Below, in pieces: positions 8,354 through 15,137 of a stretch of 27,754 nt of DNA (positions within the stretch are counted from its first letter, which is position 1; every line of letters begins with the position of its first letter). Source of the DNA: JBMNOI01 sp050942995 (GTDB lineage: Bacteria > Chloroflexota > Anaerolineae > UBA1429); the NCBI GenBank assembly GCA_050942995.1, contig JBMNOI010000045.1, forward strand, positions 1 to 27,754, in the 5' to 3' direction. The notes beneath the pieces were generated by a model, which was not told the origin of the DNA, searched no databases, and saw only the letters and a list, made by a program, of their open reading frames with translations. The position numbers and the translations under genes were made by a program.

Positions 8354-8461
8354 ATGGAAACCCTGATCGACCTGCTCGAACAACACACTCTGGCCCCGGT
8401 CATCGTCTGGACCGTTGCTCTGGTCGGCATCGCCCGCGCCCTGCGCACAAGGGAGAAATAA
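8354..8461 (+). CDS. 35-residue putative single-pass membrane peptide upstream of CPBP protease
   Basis: A short reading frame starts METLIDLLEQHTLAP, continues through a hydrophobic stretch (PVIVWTVALVGIA) and ends with basic residues RALRTREK before TAA. AAGGAG stands nine bases before the ATG, a good ribosome binding site for this genome. The stop codon is three bases before the GTG of the CPBP gene, and the last codons (AGG GAG) supply the purine-rich sequence that would serve as that gene's binding site. This suggests translational coupling. The layout (acidic amphipathic N-terminus, one membrane span, positive C-terminal tail) fits a small membrane protein. No family is recognised. It could be a leader peptide, a regulator or substrate of the protease, or a chance frame. 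Confidence 0.55.
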   Translation: METLIDLLEQHTLAPVIVWTVALVGIARALRTREK

Positions 8462-8464
8462 CTC

Positions 8465-9325
8465 GTGAAGGTAATTCGTCCATTCTTCCGCAAACACGCT
8501 CTGATCGCTTTCTTTGTCCTGGCATTTGCCCTCTCCTGGGTAGTGTGGGTGCCTCTGGCTCTGGCCGGTGCCGCCCCGGCACCAGAGATTCTCACGCTGT
8601 TCACCATCGTCGGTGGCTTTGGCCCGATGCTGGCCGCCCTGGTCGTCTCGGCGCTGGAAGGCGATGGCGCTCTGCGCAGATTGATCTTACACTCGTTGCG
8701 CGTACGGGTGGGCGTCGTCTGGTATGGCGTGGCCCTACTGGCGCCCATCGCCCTGGGCGCCAGCGTCATGGGGCTGTTCCGCCTGTTCGGCGGCGTCCTT
8801 CCCGCCGATTGGGTCTCGCCGCCGCCCCCGGCCTATCCCGTGGCCTGGCTGTTCGTCCTTTTGTTAGGCGGCGGCCAGGAGGAGCCGGGCTGGCGTGGGT
8901 TTGCCCTGCCCCGTCTGCAGGTCCGTCACAGTGCGCCGGCGGCCAGCGTCATCCTGGGGGTGGTCTGGACCCTGTGGCACGGCCCGCTGTTCCTGATTCC
9001 CGATTCGGCGCAGAGCCCGCTGCCGTTGCCCTGGTATCTGATCCACGTCATCGCCGCGTCGATCCTCTACACCTGGCTGTTCAACAACACTCGGGGTAGC
9101 GCCCTGCTGGTGGCGTTTCTCCATGCCGGCAGCAATGCGGTAGCCAGTTGGGTGCCCATCACCATCGCCGAGGGGCTGTTCAAGACCCTCATCGGCATCG
9201 AGTGGGTGCTGGCCATCGTACTGATTATGGTATACGGCGGTCGGCGACTGATGCGCCGGGAGAATGACGTCGCCGGAGCAGCTCACCACGCGGTGGCCGA
9301 AGAGCGCGTCATCCCCCTCGCATAG
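8465..9325 (+). CDS. CPBP (Abi/Rce1-like) family intramembrane metalloprotease
   Basis: This 286-residue polytopic membrane protein has the three CPBP motifs in order. EExxxR is seen as QEEPGWRGFALPRL (E139, E140, R144). The second-motif His is in VVWTLWHGPLF (H172), and the third-motif His is in AFLHAGSNA (H220). Hydrophobic helices fill residues about 10-35, 42-62, 85-110, 125-137, 160-178, 190-205 and 235-252. The family comprises membrane proteases related to Rce1 prenyl-protein proteases and includes bacteriocin self-immunity proteins. The GTG start follows the micro-ORF stop by three bases; GGAG inside the end of the micro-ORF is the likely ribosome binding site. Natural substrate unknown. 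It ends shortly before a strong hairpin terminator. Confidence 0.9.
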   Translation: MKVIRPFFRKHALIAFFVLAFALSWVVWVPLALAGAAPAPEILTLFTIVGGFGPMLAALVVSALEGDGALRRLILHSLRVRVGVVWYGVALLAPIALGASVMGLFRLFGGVLPADWVSPPPPAYPVAWLFVLLLGGGQEEPGWRGFALPRLQVRHSAPAASVILGVVWTLWHGPLFLIPDSAQSPLPLPWYLIHVIAASILYTWLFNNTRGSALLVAFLHAGSNAVASWVPITIAEGLFKTLIGIEWVLAIVLIMVYGGRRLMRRENDVAGAAHHAVAEERVIPLA

Positions 9326-9341
9326 ATTGATTCGCAAAAAA

Positions 9342-9378
9342 GATGCTCCACACCCCGATGGTCGGGGCGTGGAGCATC
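9342..9378. terminator. Bidirectional intrinsic terminator between convergent genes
   Basis: A 17-bp stem with one mismatch and loop TGG: GATGCTCCACACCCCGA (9342-9358) pairs with 9362-9378. On the minus strand it is followed by a run of six T (complement of 9336-9341), a good terminator for transcripts coming from the padR operon. On the plus strand the tail is weaker (GTCTT) but the hairpin still closes the CPBP transcript. Confidence 0.85.
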
Positions 9379-9637
9379 GTCTTGCATTCGTCGGGGCAAA
9401 GGATACAATGGGATGTACGGGTCAAAGGATGGGTGTCGGGCGTTATTCCAGCGCTTCATCTCGTCAAAGATATCCCCCTCTGTCAGGTATTCCAGAGAGT
9501 TTTACATATTGTGTGTCCGAATGCAACAGACGCGTTGAACAAGATCGTTTTCGGACAGCTCCTGATCATGTGTTCGAGCCTGTCGTTCACCCACGCCTGT
9601 GCATACGACAGGCTCTGGGGCGAACGCCGTCCGGCTC
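9379..9637. other. Non-coding stretch with a 10-bp inverted repeat
   Basis: No gene can be supported here; the open frames lack family signal and ribosome binding sites. The one clear element is GAGCCTGTCG (9576-9585) facing CGACAGGCTC (9606-9615) across a 20-base loop, with outer GTTCG (9572-9576) and CGAAC (9621-9625). It resembles dispersed TTCGACAGGCTC-type repeats seen near RAYT genes in many bacteria. It lies just after the stop of the Nitro_FeMo-Co gene and could alternatively be a 3' hairpin of that transcript. Confidence 0.5.
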
Positions 9638-10048
9638 TCAGTGCAGTGCCTCTGTATGATCGATCAGGCCCCCTGCAACATAGGTCTTGACGGCATCCTC
9701 GATGCCGACCACATCGGTAACCATGGGCTTGATGCCGATCTGTTGCATGCTCAGATAGGCGCCCCGCCCCATGCCCCGACACAACAGCACCTCACAATCG
9801 CTGATGGTCTCGGCCATGGTAACATGCTTGTCGTGGCTGGCCCGACCCATGCCATGGCCGGCGATACTGCTATGCTCGGCGGCCCCCGCCGTCGCATCCC
9901 GGCTCACAAAATGCGTGTGGCCCATCTTGTCGCGTAGCTCACGGCTCACAATCTGCCCATCCTCCACCGTGATTACGGCATAGTAAGCGGCGCGCCCAAA
10001 GTGGGCGCTGATGGTCTGTCCGTCATCGGTCACACATGCGATCTTCAT
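9638..10048 (-). CDS. Nitro_FeMo-Co family protein (NifX/NifB C-terminal-like)
   Basis: This 136-residue single-domain protein of the dinitrogenase iron-molybdenum cofactor family starts MKIACVTDDGQTISAHFGRA, the family's typical first strand with the HFGRA loop. It then has YYAVITVEDGQIVSRE and the C-terminal half CEVLLCRGMGRGAYLSM with GIKPMVTD and AVKTYVAG. The middle is rich in His and Met (MGHTHF, EHSSIAGHGMG, SHDKHVTM), compatible with metal or cluster binding. Members outside nitrogenase loci are widespread and mostly of unknown role; nothing here indicates nitrogen fixation. Its ATG overlaps the stop of the upstream padR gene as ATGA, so the two are translationally coupled and presumably share the padR promoter. 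Confidence 0.9.
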   Translation of the reverse strand: MKIACVTDDGQTISAHFGRAAYYAVITVEDGQIVSRELRDKMGHTHFVSRDATAGAAEHSSIAGHGMGRASHDKHVTMAETISDCEVLLCRGMGRGAYLSMQQIGIKPMVTDVVGIEDAVKTYVAGGLIDHTEALH

Positions 10049-10509
10049 TTGCCCTCATCCTCTTGTTGGTGGGCGGCAGGTAACGTCTCGTCATCTGTCA
10101 CTTGGTCGGTCACTCCATGCTCTCGTTGATGGGTGTTATAAGCGTCCAGAAAGCGGTGCAACATCCGGTCGGTAGCGCGCAACTCTTCCATCCAGGCGCT
10201 CAGGTAAACGTCTCCCGCCTCGGTGAGGCGATACACTCGGCGCGGCGGACCGGCGCTCTGCTCGGCATCTTGCGTCGAGGTGAGTATTCCCTGGGCCTCT
10301 AAATCGTACAGGATGCGATACACGGCACTGGGATCGACGGGATAGTCCTCCAGCCCCAGATCGCGCAGCCCCTCGATGAGACCATAGCCATGATTAGGGC
10401 CGCCGTGTAACAGCAAAAGTAACGCCGGTTCGATGAATTGCCGGATGCGGCGCGGTCGCACGCCACCCTCGCGCCCCCTCCTCCGGCGACCCCATTGAAG
10501 ACCTCGCAT
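10045..10509 (-). CDS. PadR family transcriptional regulator
   Basis: This 154-residue regulator has a basic N-terminus (GRRRRGREGG) and then the PadR winged helix: RRIRQFIEPALLLLLHGG, then HGYGLIEGLRDLG, then DPSAVYRILYDLEAQGIL (recognition helix). The wing is GPPRRVYRLTEAGDVYLSAWMEEL. A C-terminal helix (residues about 110-130) should form the dimer, followed by an acidic tail. The inner ATG at 10509 is preferred over the ATG at 10515: AGGAG lies seven bases before the former but only one base before the latter. PadR proteins repress promoters near their own gene in response to small molecules. A promoter with an adjoining inverted repeat lies directly upstream, so autoregulation is likely. 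Co-operonic with the Nitro_FeMo-Co gene. Confidence 0.92.
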   Translation of the reverse strand: MRGLQWGRRRRGREGGVRPRRIRQFIEPALLLLLHGGPNHGYGLIEGLRDLGLEDYPVDPSAVYRILYDLEAQGILTSTQDAEQSAGPPRRVYRLTEAGDVYLSAWMEELRATDRMLHRFLDAYNTHQREHGVTDQVTDDETLPAAHQQEDEGK

Positions 10510-10533
10510 GAACATGCTCCTATTAGATAACTA

Positions 10534-10554
10534 CTATTTGATATTTGCAAATAG
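10534..10554. promoter_or_regulatory. Putative PadR operator (inverted repeat abutting the -10 box)
   Basis: CTATTTG (10534-10540) and its exact reverse complement CAAATAG (10548-10554) are separated by seven bases. The repeat starts on the base next to the -10 hexamer and covers the expected transcription start, the usual place for a repressor site. Its AT-rich sequence contrasts with the GC-rich surroundings. Confidence 0.6.
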
Positions 10555-10583
10555 ATTATAGCATATAGCGGGATCGCCGTCAA
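10555..10583 (-). promoter_or_regulatory. sigma-70-type promoter of padR operon
   Basis: On the minus strand TTGACG (10583-10578) and TATAAT (10560-10555) are separated by 17 bases, an almost perfect consensus. The distance to the PadR start codon at 10509 is about 45 bases. Confidence 0.85.
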
Positions 10584-10888
10584 CAGGGAGCGGCATGTTT
10601 TTTCATGAACATCGACAGGCCGGGTCGGGAAAAGACCCTGCTCTGGCCGATCGGGCTGATGGCCACATTTACACTACCGGGACTGCCGATCATTACACCG
10701 GATCGGGCGCGGGGGCAATGGCGAAGAAGTGAGGAACGAGAACAGGTCTGAGTCGATCCACCTTTGGATATTACCCTTTATTGCGAAAAAACTATCTGGC
10801 CTCCGGTTATCCTCCCTTATCTTGGTAATTCATCGAATGTAGGACCTTGAGCGATTTCGACATGATCGGGATGATGAACTGGGGCGTA
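10584..10888. other. Intergenic stretch without a supported gene
   Basis: This lies between the divergent padR and yebC promoters. A 48-codon frame at 10605-10751 (+) starts MNIDRPGREK but has no ribosome binding site at normal distance and no family signal. A short hairpin GGGTC/GACCC occurs near 10626-10642. Otherwise nothing is seen. Confidence 0.4.
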
Positions 10889-10918
10889 TTGCTGATTTCG
10901 GCATGCTGATGGTATAAT
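10889..10918 (+). promoter_or_regulatory. sigma-70-type promoter of yebC-ruvCA
   Basis: TTGCTG (10889-10894) and TATAAT (10913-10918) with an 18-base spacer lie 46 bases before the yebC ATG. The same TTGCTG -35 is used at rpsO in this window. Confidence 0.7.
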
Positions 10919-10963
10919 TAACCGAAAAGAGGAGTTGAGACGGTTCGATCAGGAGGTTAGACT

Positions 10964-11722
10964 ATGTCTGGGCACAGCAAATGGGCCTCAATCAAGCGTT
11001 CAAAGGCGGCGAACGACTCGAAACGTGGCCAGATATTCACCAAAATCGGTCACGAAATCGCCATTGCCGTACGCGAGGGAGGCGCGGACCCAGAAGCGAA
11101 TTTCCGTCTGCGCCTTGTTCTGGAAAAAGCCAGGCGCGCCAATATGCCGAAGGACAATATCGAGCGCGCGATCAAACGGGGATCGGGAGAAGGTGGCTCC
11201 GGCAATGAGCTGGCCGAGTGCATCTATGAGGGTTACGGCCCCCACGGCACGGCCATCATCGTAGAGGCGTTGACCGACAACCGTAACCGCACCGTATCCG
11301 AGATTCGCCACGTCTTTTCGCGCCACGGAGGCAACCTGGGCGCCGAAGGATGTGTAGCCTGGATGTTCTCGCGCAAGGGCTATATTGCCATCACCCCGGG
11401 CGACAACGATCCGGAAGAGATCGCCCTGGTGGCCATCGATGCCGGCGCCGAGGATGTCGAGATCAACGAAGATCTGGTCGAGGTTTACACGCCCATGGAT
11501 CAGTTCAAGGCGGTACAGGAGAACCTTCAGGATGCCTCGTACGAGATCACGAACGCGCAGCTCTCGTGGGTCCCCCAGAGCAACATCACCCTGGGTGAGA
11601 AGGAGACCATCCAGAACATGAAGCTGCTCGAGCTTCTCGAGGATCTCGATGATGTACAGGAGGTTTACTCCAATCTAGAGATTGGAGATGAGACCATCGC
11701 CAAGTACGAATCCGCGGCCTGA
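10964..11722 (+). CDS. yebC: YebC/PmpR (TACO1) family protein
   Basis: This 252-residue protein starts MSGHSKWASIKRSKAANDSKRG, the invariant YebC N-terminus. It continues with the family's helical segment (GGADPEANFRLRLVLEKA, ANMPKDNIERAIKRG), then YEGYGPHGTAIIVEALTDN, RHVFSRHGGNLGAEGCVAWMF and GAEDVE. These define the three YebC domains at normal length (about 240-250). The family was long annotated as transcriptional regulators; bacterial and mitochondrial members are now linked to translation through difficult, for example proline-rich, stretches. AGGAGG six to seven bases before the ATG is a strong binding site. It is the first gene of a run with ruvC and ruvA, a common association; 47 bases separate it from ruvC. 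Confidence 0.96.
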   Translation: MSGHSKWASIKRSKAANDSKRGQIFTKIGHEIAIAVREGGADPEANFRLRLVLEKARRANMPKDNIERAIKRGSGEGGSGNELAECIYEGYGPHGTAIIVEALTDNRNRTVSEIRHVFSRHGGNLGAEGCVAWMFSRKGYIAITPGDNDPEEIALVAIDAGAEDVEINEDLVEVYTPMDQFKAVQENLQDASYEITNAQLSWVPQSNITLGEKETIQNMKLLELLEDLDDVQEVYSNLEIGDETIAKYESAA

Positions 11723-11769
11723 CGGTCTCTGGCCGCTTACCGATCAGCGCACAGGGCGGGCATTCAGCG

Positions 11770-12264
11770 ATGTTGGTTTTGGGGATCGATCCCGGATTGG
11801 CTACAACAGGATACGGGCTGGTTGAGGGAGATGGGCATCGTCTGACGCCGGTGGCCTATGGAGTACTGCGCACTCCGGCCAACATGCCCACGGCCGATCG
11901 ACTGGTGCAGATTCATCGCGGGCTACAAGAGCTCCTCGACCGGTATCGTCCCCAAGCGGCCGCCGTCGAGGAGCTTTTTTTCGCCACCAACGCCCGCACG
12001 GCCATGGTGGTCGGCGAGGCACGGGGTGTCCTCTTGCTGACTTTGGCCGAGGCAGGCCTGAGCGTGGCCGAGTACACGCCGCTCCAGGTCAAGCAGTCCA
12101 TCACCGGCTATGGCCAGGCCGACAAGGCCCAGGTGCAGGAGATGGTGCGGCTGCTGCTCGATCTGGACGATATCCCCCATCCCGATGACGCGGCCGACGC
12201 CCTGGCCGTATCGATCTGTCACCATCACTCGGCGCATCTGAGCGCTCTGCTGAATCAGGGATAG
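11770..12264 (+). CDS. ruvC: Holliday junction resolvase RuvC
   Basis: This 164-residue RNase H-fold endonuclease cuts Holliday junctions. The four catalytic acids can be placed: D7 in LVLGIDPGLATTGYG, the Glu of AAVEELFFATNARTAMVVGEARG, and the two Asp of HPDDAADALAVSICHHH near the C-terminus. The PLQVKQSITGYGQADKAQVQEMV segment, also typical, carries the DNA-contacting basic residues. Length is normal. The ATG fits the family's N-terminus, although the ribosome binding site is weak, so coupling to yebC translation is possible. It is followed after 12 bases by ruvA. RuvC works with the RuvAB branch-migration complex. Confidence 0.97.
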   Translation: MLVLGIDPGLATTGYGLVEGDGHRLTPVAYGVLRTPANMPTADRLVQIHRGLQELLDRYRPQAAAVEELFFATNARTAMVVGEARGVLLLTLAEAGLSVAEYTPLQVKQSITGYGQADKAQVQEMVRLLLDLDDIPHPDDAADALAVSICHHHSAHLSALLNQG

Positions 12265-12276
12265 GCGGAGGGGACG

Positions 12277-12861
12277 TTGATCGCAAGTCTTCATGGTCAG
12301 GTACAACTCGTTCGCGACGATGCGTTGGTGGTTCAGGTGGGCGGTGTGGGCTATTATGTCCACGTGGTGCAGTCGGTCCTGGAGACGCCGCCGCGTGTCG
12401 GGCAGAATATCGAGCTGTACACCCATCTACATGTACGCGAAAACGAGCTCACCCTGTACGGATTCAGCAGCATCGCCGAACTGGATCTATTCGCCATGCT
12501 GCTGGAAGTGAGCGGCATCGGGCCGCGTACGGCGTTGGCCGCTCTTTCGGCTTTTTCGCCCGAGACGTTACGCAGCATTATCGCCCAGGGTAATGCCGCG
12601 GCACTCACCCGTATCCCCGGCATCGGTCGCAAGACGGCTCAGCGGCTGATGCTGGATCTGCGTGACCGCATCGGCCCGACGGACGCCGAACCGCTGGCCG
12701 CCGAGACTCCCCGAGAGATCGACGTCGATGCGCTCAACGCTCTGACGGCCCTGGGATACAGCCTGGTCGAGGCGCAGAACGCGCTGGGCGCCACCGCCGA
12801 TGAAGCGAGCGAACTGGATGAGCGTATCCTGGCGGCCTTGCGCTATCTCGGCAGCCATTAG
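12277..12861 (+). CDS. ruvA: Holliday junction branch migration protein RuvA
   Basis: This 194-residue protein forms the tetramer that holds the four-way junction and loads RuvB. Domain I (OB fold, 1-63) starts LIASLHGQVQLVRDDALVV with GVGYYVHV and LYTHLHVREN and ELTLYGF. Domain II has two helix-hairpin-helix motifs, LLEVSGIGPRTALAAL and LTRIPGIGRKTAQRLMLDL. Domain III (about 147-194, DALNALTALGYSLVEAQNAL) binds RuvB. The start codon is TTG with GGAGG about eight bases upstream; the frame and the family N-terminus leave little doubt. The gene is at the end of the yebC-ruvC-ruvA run; ruvB does not follow, since the next genes are convergent. Confidence 0.97.
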   Translation: MIASLHGQVQLVRDDALVVQVGGVGYYVHVVQSVLETPPRVGQNIELYTHLHVRENELTLYGFSSIAELDLFAMLLEVSGIGPRTALAALSAFSPETLRSIIAQGNAAALTRIPGIGRKTAQRLMLDLRDRIGPTDAEPLAAETPREIDVDALNALTALGYSLVEAQNALGATADEASELDERILAALRYLGSH

Positions 12862-12922
12862 GACGCGCTCGAAAACAACTCGCGCGGGGGGCAACGCTCA
12901 GGTCGCATCGGGGCGGCATCGT

Positions 12923-12955
12923 CTATCCCATCATCCCCTCACGATGGGGCGATAG
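12923..12955 (+). terminator. Possible terminator hairpin after ruvA
   Basis: CTATC (12923-12927) faces GATAG (12951-12955), and inside it CCCC (12935-12938) faces GGGG (12946-12949). It is followed by GGGTATTTT, a short T run. It lies between ruvA and the convergent antiporter-like operon. The stem is interrupted, so the call is tentative. Confidence 0.4.
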
Positions 12956-13023
12956 GGGTATTTTCGAACATGCTCCGGCCCGTCGGCTTGAGAAGGGCAA
13001 ACAGTATCTCTGACAAGATTTGC

Positions 13024-14394
13024 TCAGTGCCCCAGAAGCAGCGGCCCCCGCGTGACCAGGTCAAACCACGGAACGGGCAGAAGGGTCAGCAGTTGAGGCG
13101 CCAGCCCCAGAAGCCCCAGCCCCAGCGTCAAGGGCAGCGTCAGCAATGCAGGGAACAGGTTCTCCCGCCGTCCTTCGGCAGGTGAACGCTCCGGTCGCAA
13201 CGTCTCGACAAAGCAACGGATGAACGACCAGGCGGGGCCGATGCTACAGGCCAGCACCACCAGAACCCAGGCCGGATGCTCGGTAGCCAGCACACGATAG
13301 ATCGAAAAGCGTGTGCCAAATCCGGCAAAGGGCGGCAATCCGGCCAGAGAGAGCCCGCCTACCAGTAAGGCAGCCGTGGCCAGCGGGGCACGGCGCAGGG
13401 CTCCGCGGAGTGAATCCACATCATCTCCCCCCGGCAACGCTTTCAGCATGCCGTCGGCCATCGCCACCAGCACCACCGCCATGCCGCGATAGGCCATATG
13501 CAAATAGCTCGCCCCGAGGCTATCGCGCGTGTTCAGCCCCAGGCCGATGAGGATAATGCCCAGGTCGGCCAGGGTAGCATAGGCCAGAATGCGGCTGATG
13601 GTGCGCTGGAACAGGGTGCTCAGCCCGCCGATGAGGACGGTCGCCACACCGGCTGCCACAAGCATCACCGAGAGAAACTCGTGCCCACCGGGCCAGAGCG
13701 TCGCCGTGAGAATGTTACCCAGATGCACCAACAGAGTGCTGCTGAGAGCGACGCTCACCACCACAGCCGCCAGCGAGGAGCTGTAGCGAAAGACAGGCGG
13801 GAGCCACACATAAAAAGGCCCCACCGCCAGAGCGATGCCAAAGCCGATGATCAACGTGATCCCACCGATATAGCTCAACACCACCGTATCAAAGGTCGTC
13901 GTGCGGCTTTCCATCGCCCATGCGGAGAGCAGCAAGAGCATGCCCGACAGACCGATGGCGATGAGAGCGCGGGTGGCCGTAATGGCGGAACGCTCGCTCT
14001 GCGAGGGGATGAGCATCACAGATACGATGCCTCCCATCTGCAAAAAGAGGGTGGCGATCGTCATATTGCGAACAATCATCGAGGCGGCGAAAAACGCTAC
14101 GGCAGCCAGCGAAAGAGAATGAGAGAGTTGACCCTGGGGCACGGCATAGGTGTAGAGCATCATCACGGCCAGCAACCCCGAGATTATGGCCAGGCTAAAG
14201 CCCTCTCGCGACGAGAGACCGATAGAGCGCCCCAGGATGATGAGCGAACCGGTATCGCCCAGCGTGGCCGCCAGAATGGCAACGGCTACGAGAGTGCCGG
14301 CGGCCAGCGGCACGCTGACAAGGGGCAATCGCTGGAACAGAATCACCAGCAGGGCCACGACGAGAGGCAGGGCGACAAGCCAGAGAATCGTCAT
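13024..14394 (-). CDS. NuoN/NuoM-like proton-conducting membrane subunit (divergent)
   Basis: This 456-residue protein with about 13-14 membrane helices is related to the antiporter-like subunits of complex I and Mrp/hydrogenase-4 complexes. Visible family features are GPFYVWLPPVFRYSSSLAAVVVS (broken helix before TM7), RTISRILAYATLADLGIILIGLG (usually K-R-x-L-A-Y-S-S-x-x-x-x-G) and LVGGLSLAGLPPFAGFGTRF. At the usual TM5 Glu position I see LFLQMGGI (Q119/M120), and no Lys is found in the TM7 region (213-228), so proton-path residues appear lost. The start at 14394 is chosen over a frame running 95 codons further upstream: GGAAGGAGG precedes it and it overlaps the upstream stop as ATGA. Third gene of a three-gene operon. 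Confidence 0.82.
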   Translation of the reverse strand: MTILWLVALPLVVALLVILFQRLPLVSVPLAAGTLVAVAILAATLGDTGSLIILGRSIGLSSREGFSLAIISGLLAVMMLYTYAVPQGQLSHSLSLAAVAFFAASMIVRNMTIATLFLQMGGIVSVMLIPSQSERSAITATRALIAIGLSGMLLLLSAWAMESRTTTFDTVVLSYIGGITLIIGFGIALAVGPFYVWLPPVFRYSSSLAAVVVSVALSSTLLVHLGNILTATLWPGGHEFLSVMLVAAGVATVLIGGLSTLFQRTISRILAYATLADLGIILIGLGLNTRDSLGASYLHMAYRGMAVVLVAMADGMLKALPGGDDVDSLRGALRRAPLATAALLVGGLSLAGLPPFAGFGTRFSIYRVLATEHPAWVLVVLACSIGPAWSFIRCFVETLRPERSPAEGRRENLFPALLTLPLTLGLGLLGLAPQLLTLLPVPWFDLVTRGPLLLGH

Positions 14395-15128
14395 CCCAGA
14401 GCCTCCTTCCGGCTCGTCACCGCGTCGACCCACGCCTCGGAGCAGATCGAAATCCCCAGCGCCATGATGACATGGACCATCCCCAGGAAGGCGATCACCA
14501 GAAAGCTGTGCTCGAAAAAGAGATACATCACTTCGAATCCGTTGATAAACGTCAACAGGCCGAACCCGACGCGAAGCGGGTCTCCGCCGACGAGAGCCGA
14601 GAACAACCCGGTCAGCATGAGCCAGTAGGCGATCAGATTGGCTTCGGTGGGGAGAAAAGGCCATGAATAGGCGCGCCACAGCCCATAGGCCACCAATCCG
14701 CCCAGTGATACGACCAGCAGATGAAAGATGAACCCCATGTCGGCACGGTCGGCCAGAGTAGCCTGCTGAGCGGGCTCTGACAGAGACGCATCATCGCCTC
14801 GGGCTCCTCCCTGTATGGTGTGCCACCCGAGCCTGAGCCAACGCCTCAACGGTCGCGGATTCGTACGCGAGAAATAATCCTGCACATGGCCGGCCGTAAT
14901 ATACAGAATCATGCAGATGGCGACGCCCAGGCCGGCGCGCACCAGGATAATGGGTCGGTACAGCCGGCTGCCGATGAGCAGGCCGATAAGCAGATACTGG
15001 ACGAGTAGTAGAAGCAAAGCGAGGCGGCGCTCGCGCAGGAGCAGCACCAGAGTTGAGGCAGCCACGATTCCTACGACGGCACGGCCGGGCGTCAGCAGAT
15101 CCGGGATCTCGATGAGGTCAATGCCCAT
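14391..15128 (-). CDS. Membrane protein, NuoK/HyfE/MnhC-like small subunit
   Basis: This 245-residue protein has roughly six to seven membrane segments in two groups: about 15-65 and 70-80, then about 130-150 and 165-225. They are separated by a hydrophilic loop (about 85-128) rich in Arg and Asp. The C-terminal group (LRVGFGLLTFINGFEVMYLF with VIAFLGMVHVIMALGISIC) resembles the HyfE/NuoK pattern of a G-x-x-x-x-x-N-x-x-E helix followed by a conserved A-x-G-x-x-I helix; E in GFEVMYLF may be the buried acid. This assignment rests on pattern and on neighbours, not on a firm motif. It lies nine bases after the NuoL-like gene and overlaps the next gene by four bases, so it is in the middle of the operon. 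Confidence 0.6.
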   Translation of the reverse strand: MGIDLIEIPDLLTPGRAVVGIVAASTLVLLLRERRLALLLLLVQYLLIGLLIGSRLYRPIILVRAGLGVAICMILYITAGHVQDYFSRTNPRPLRRWLRLGWHTIQGGARGDDASLSEPAQQATLADRADMGFIFHLLVVSLGGLVAYGLWRAYSWPFLPTEANLIAYWLMLTGLFSALVGGDPLRVGFGLLTFINGFEVMYLFFEHSFLVIAFLGMVHVIMALGISICSEAWVDAVTSRKEALG

Positions 15129-15137
15129 GGTCCGTCC

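Noticed and set aside
9343..9690. Open plus-strand frames in the stretch after the CPBP gene
   Set aside because: They run over the terminator hairpin and antisense to the Nitro_FeMo-Co gene, and show no family signal.
9638..10048. Nitrogen-fixation locus suggested by the NifX-like protein
   Set aside because: No nifHDK, nifB radical-SAM or other nif gene is nearby; stand-alone Nitro_FeMo-Co proteins are common in non-fixing bacteria.
10605..10751. 48-codon plus-strand frame upstream of yebC, divergent from padR
   Set aside because: Its position opposite padR made a PadR-controlled target attractive, but there is no ribosome binding site at normal distance, no promoter on that strand and no recognisable family.
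11770..12861. Missing ruvB after ruvA as a sign of gene loss
   Set aside because: ruvB is often encoded elsewhere when ruvCA follow yebC, so its absence from this window says nothing about the genome.
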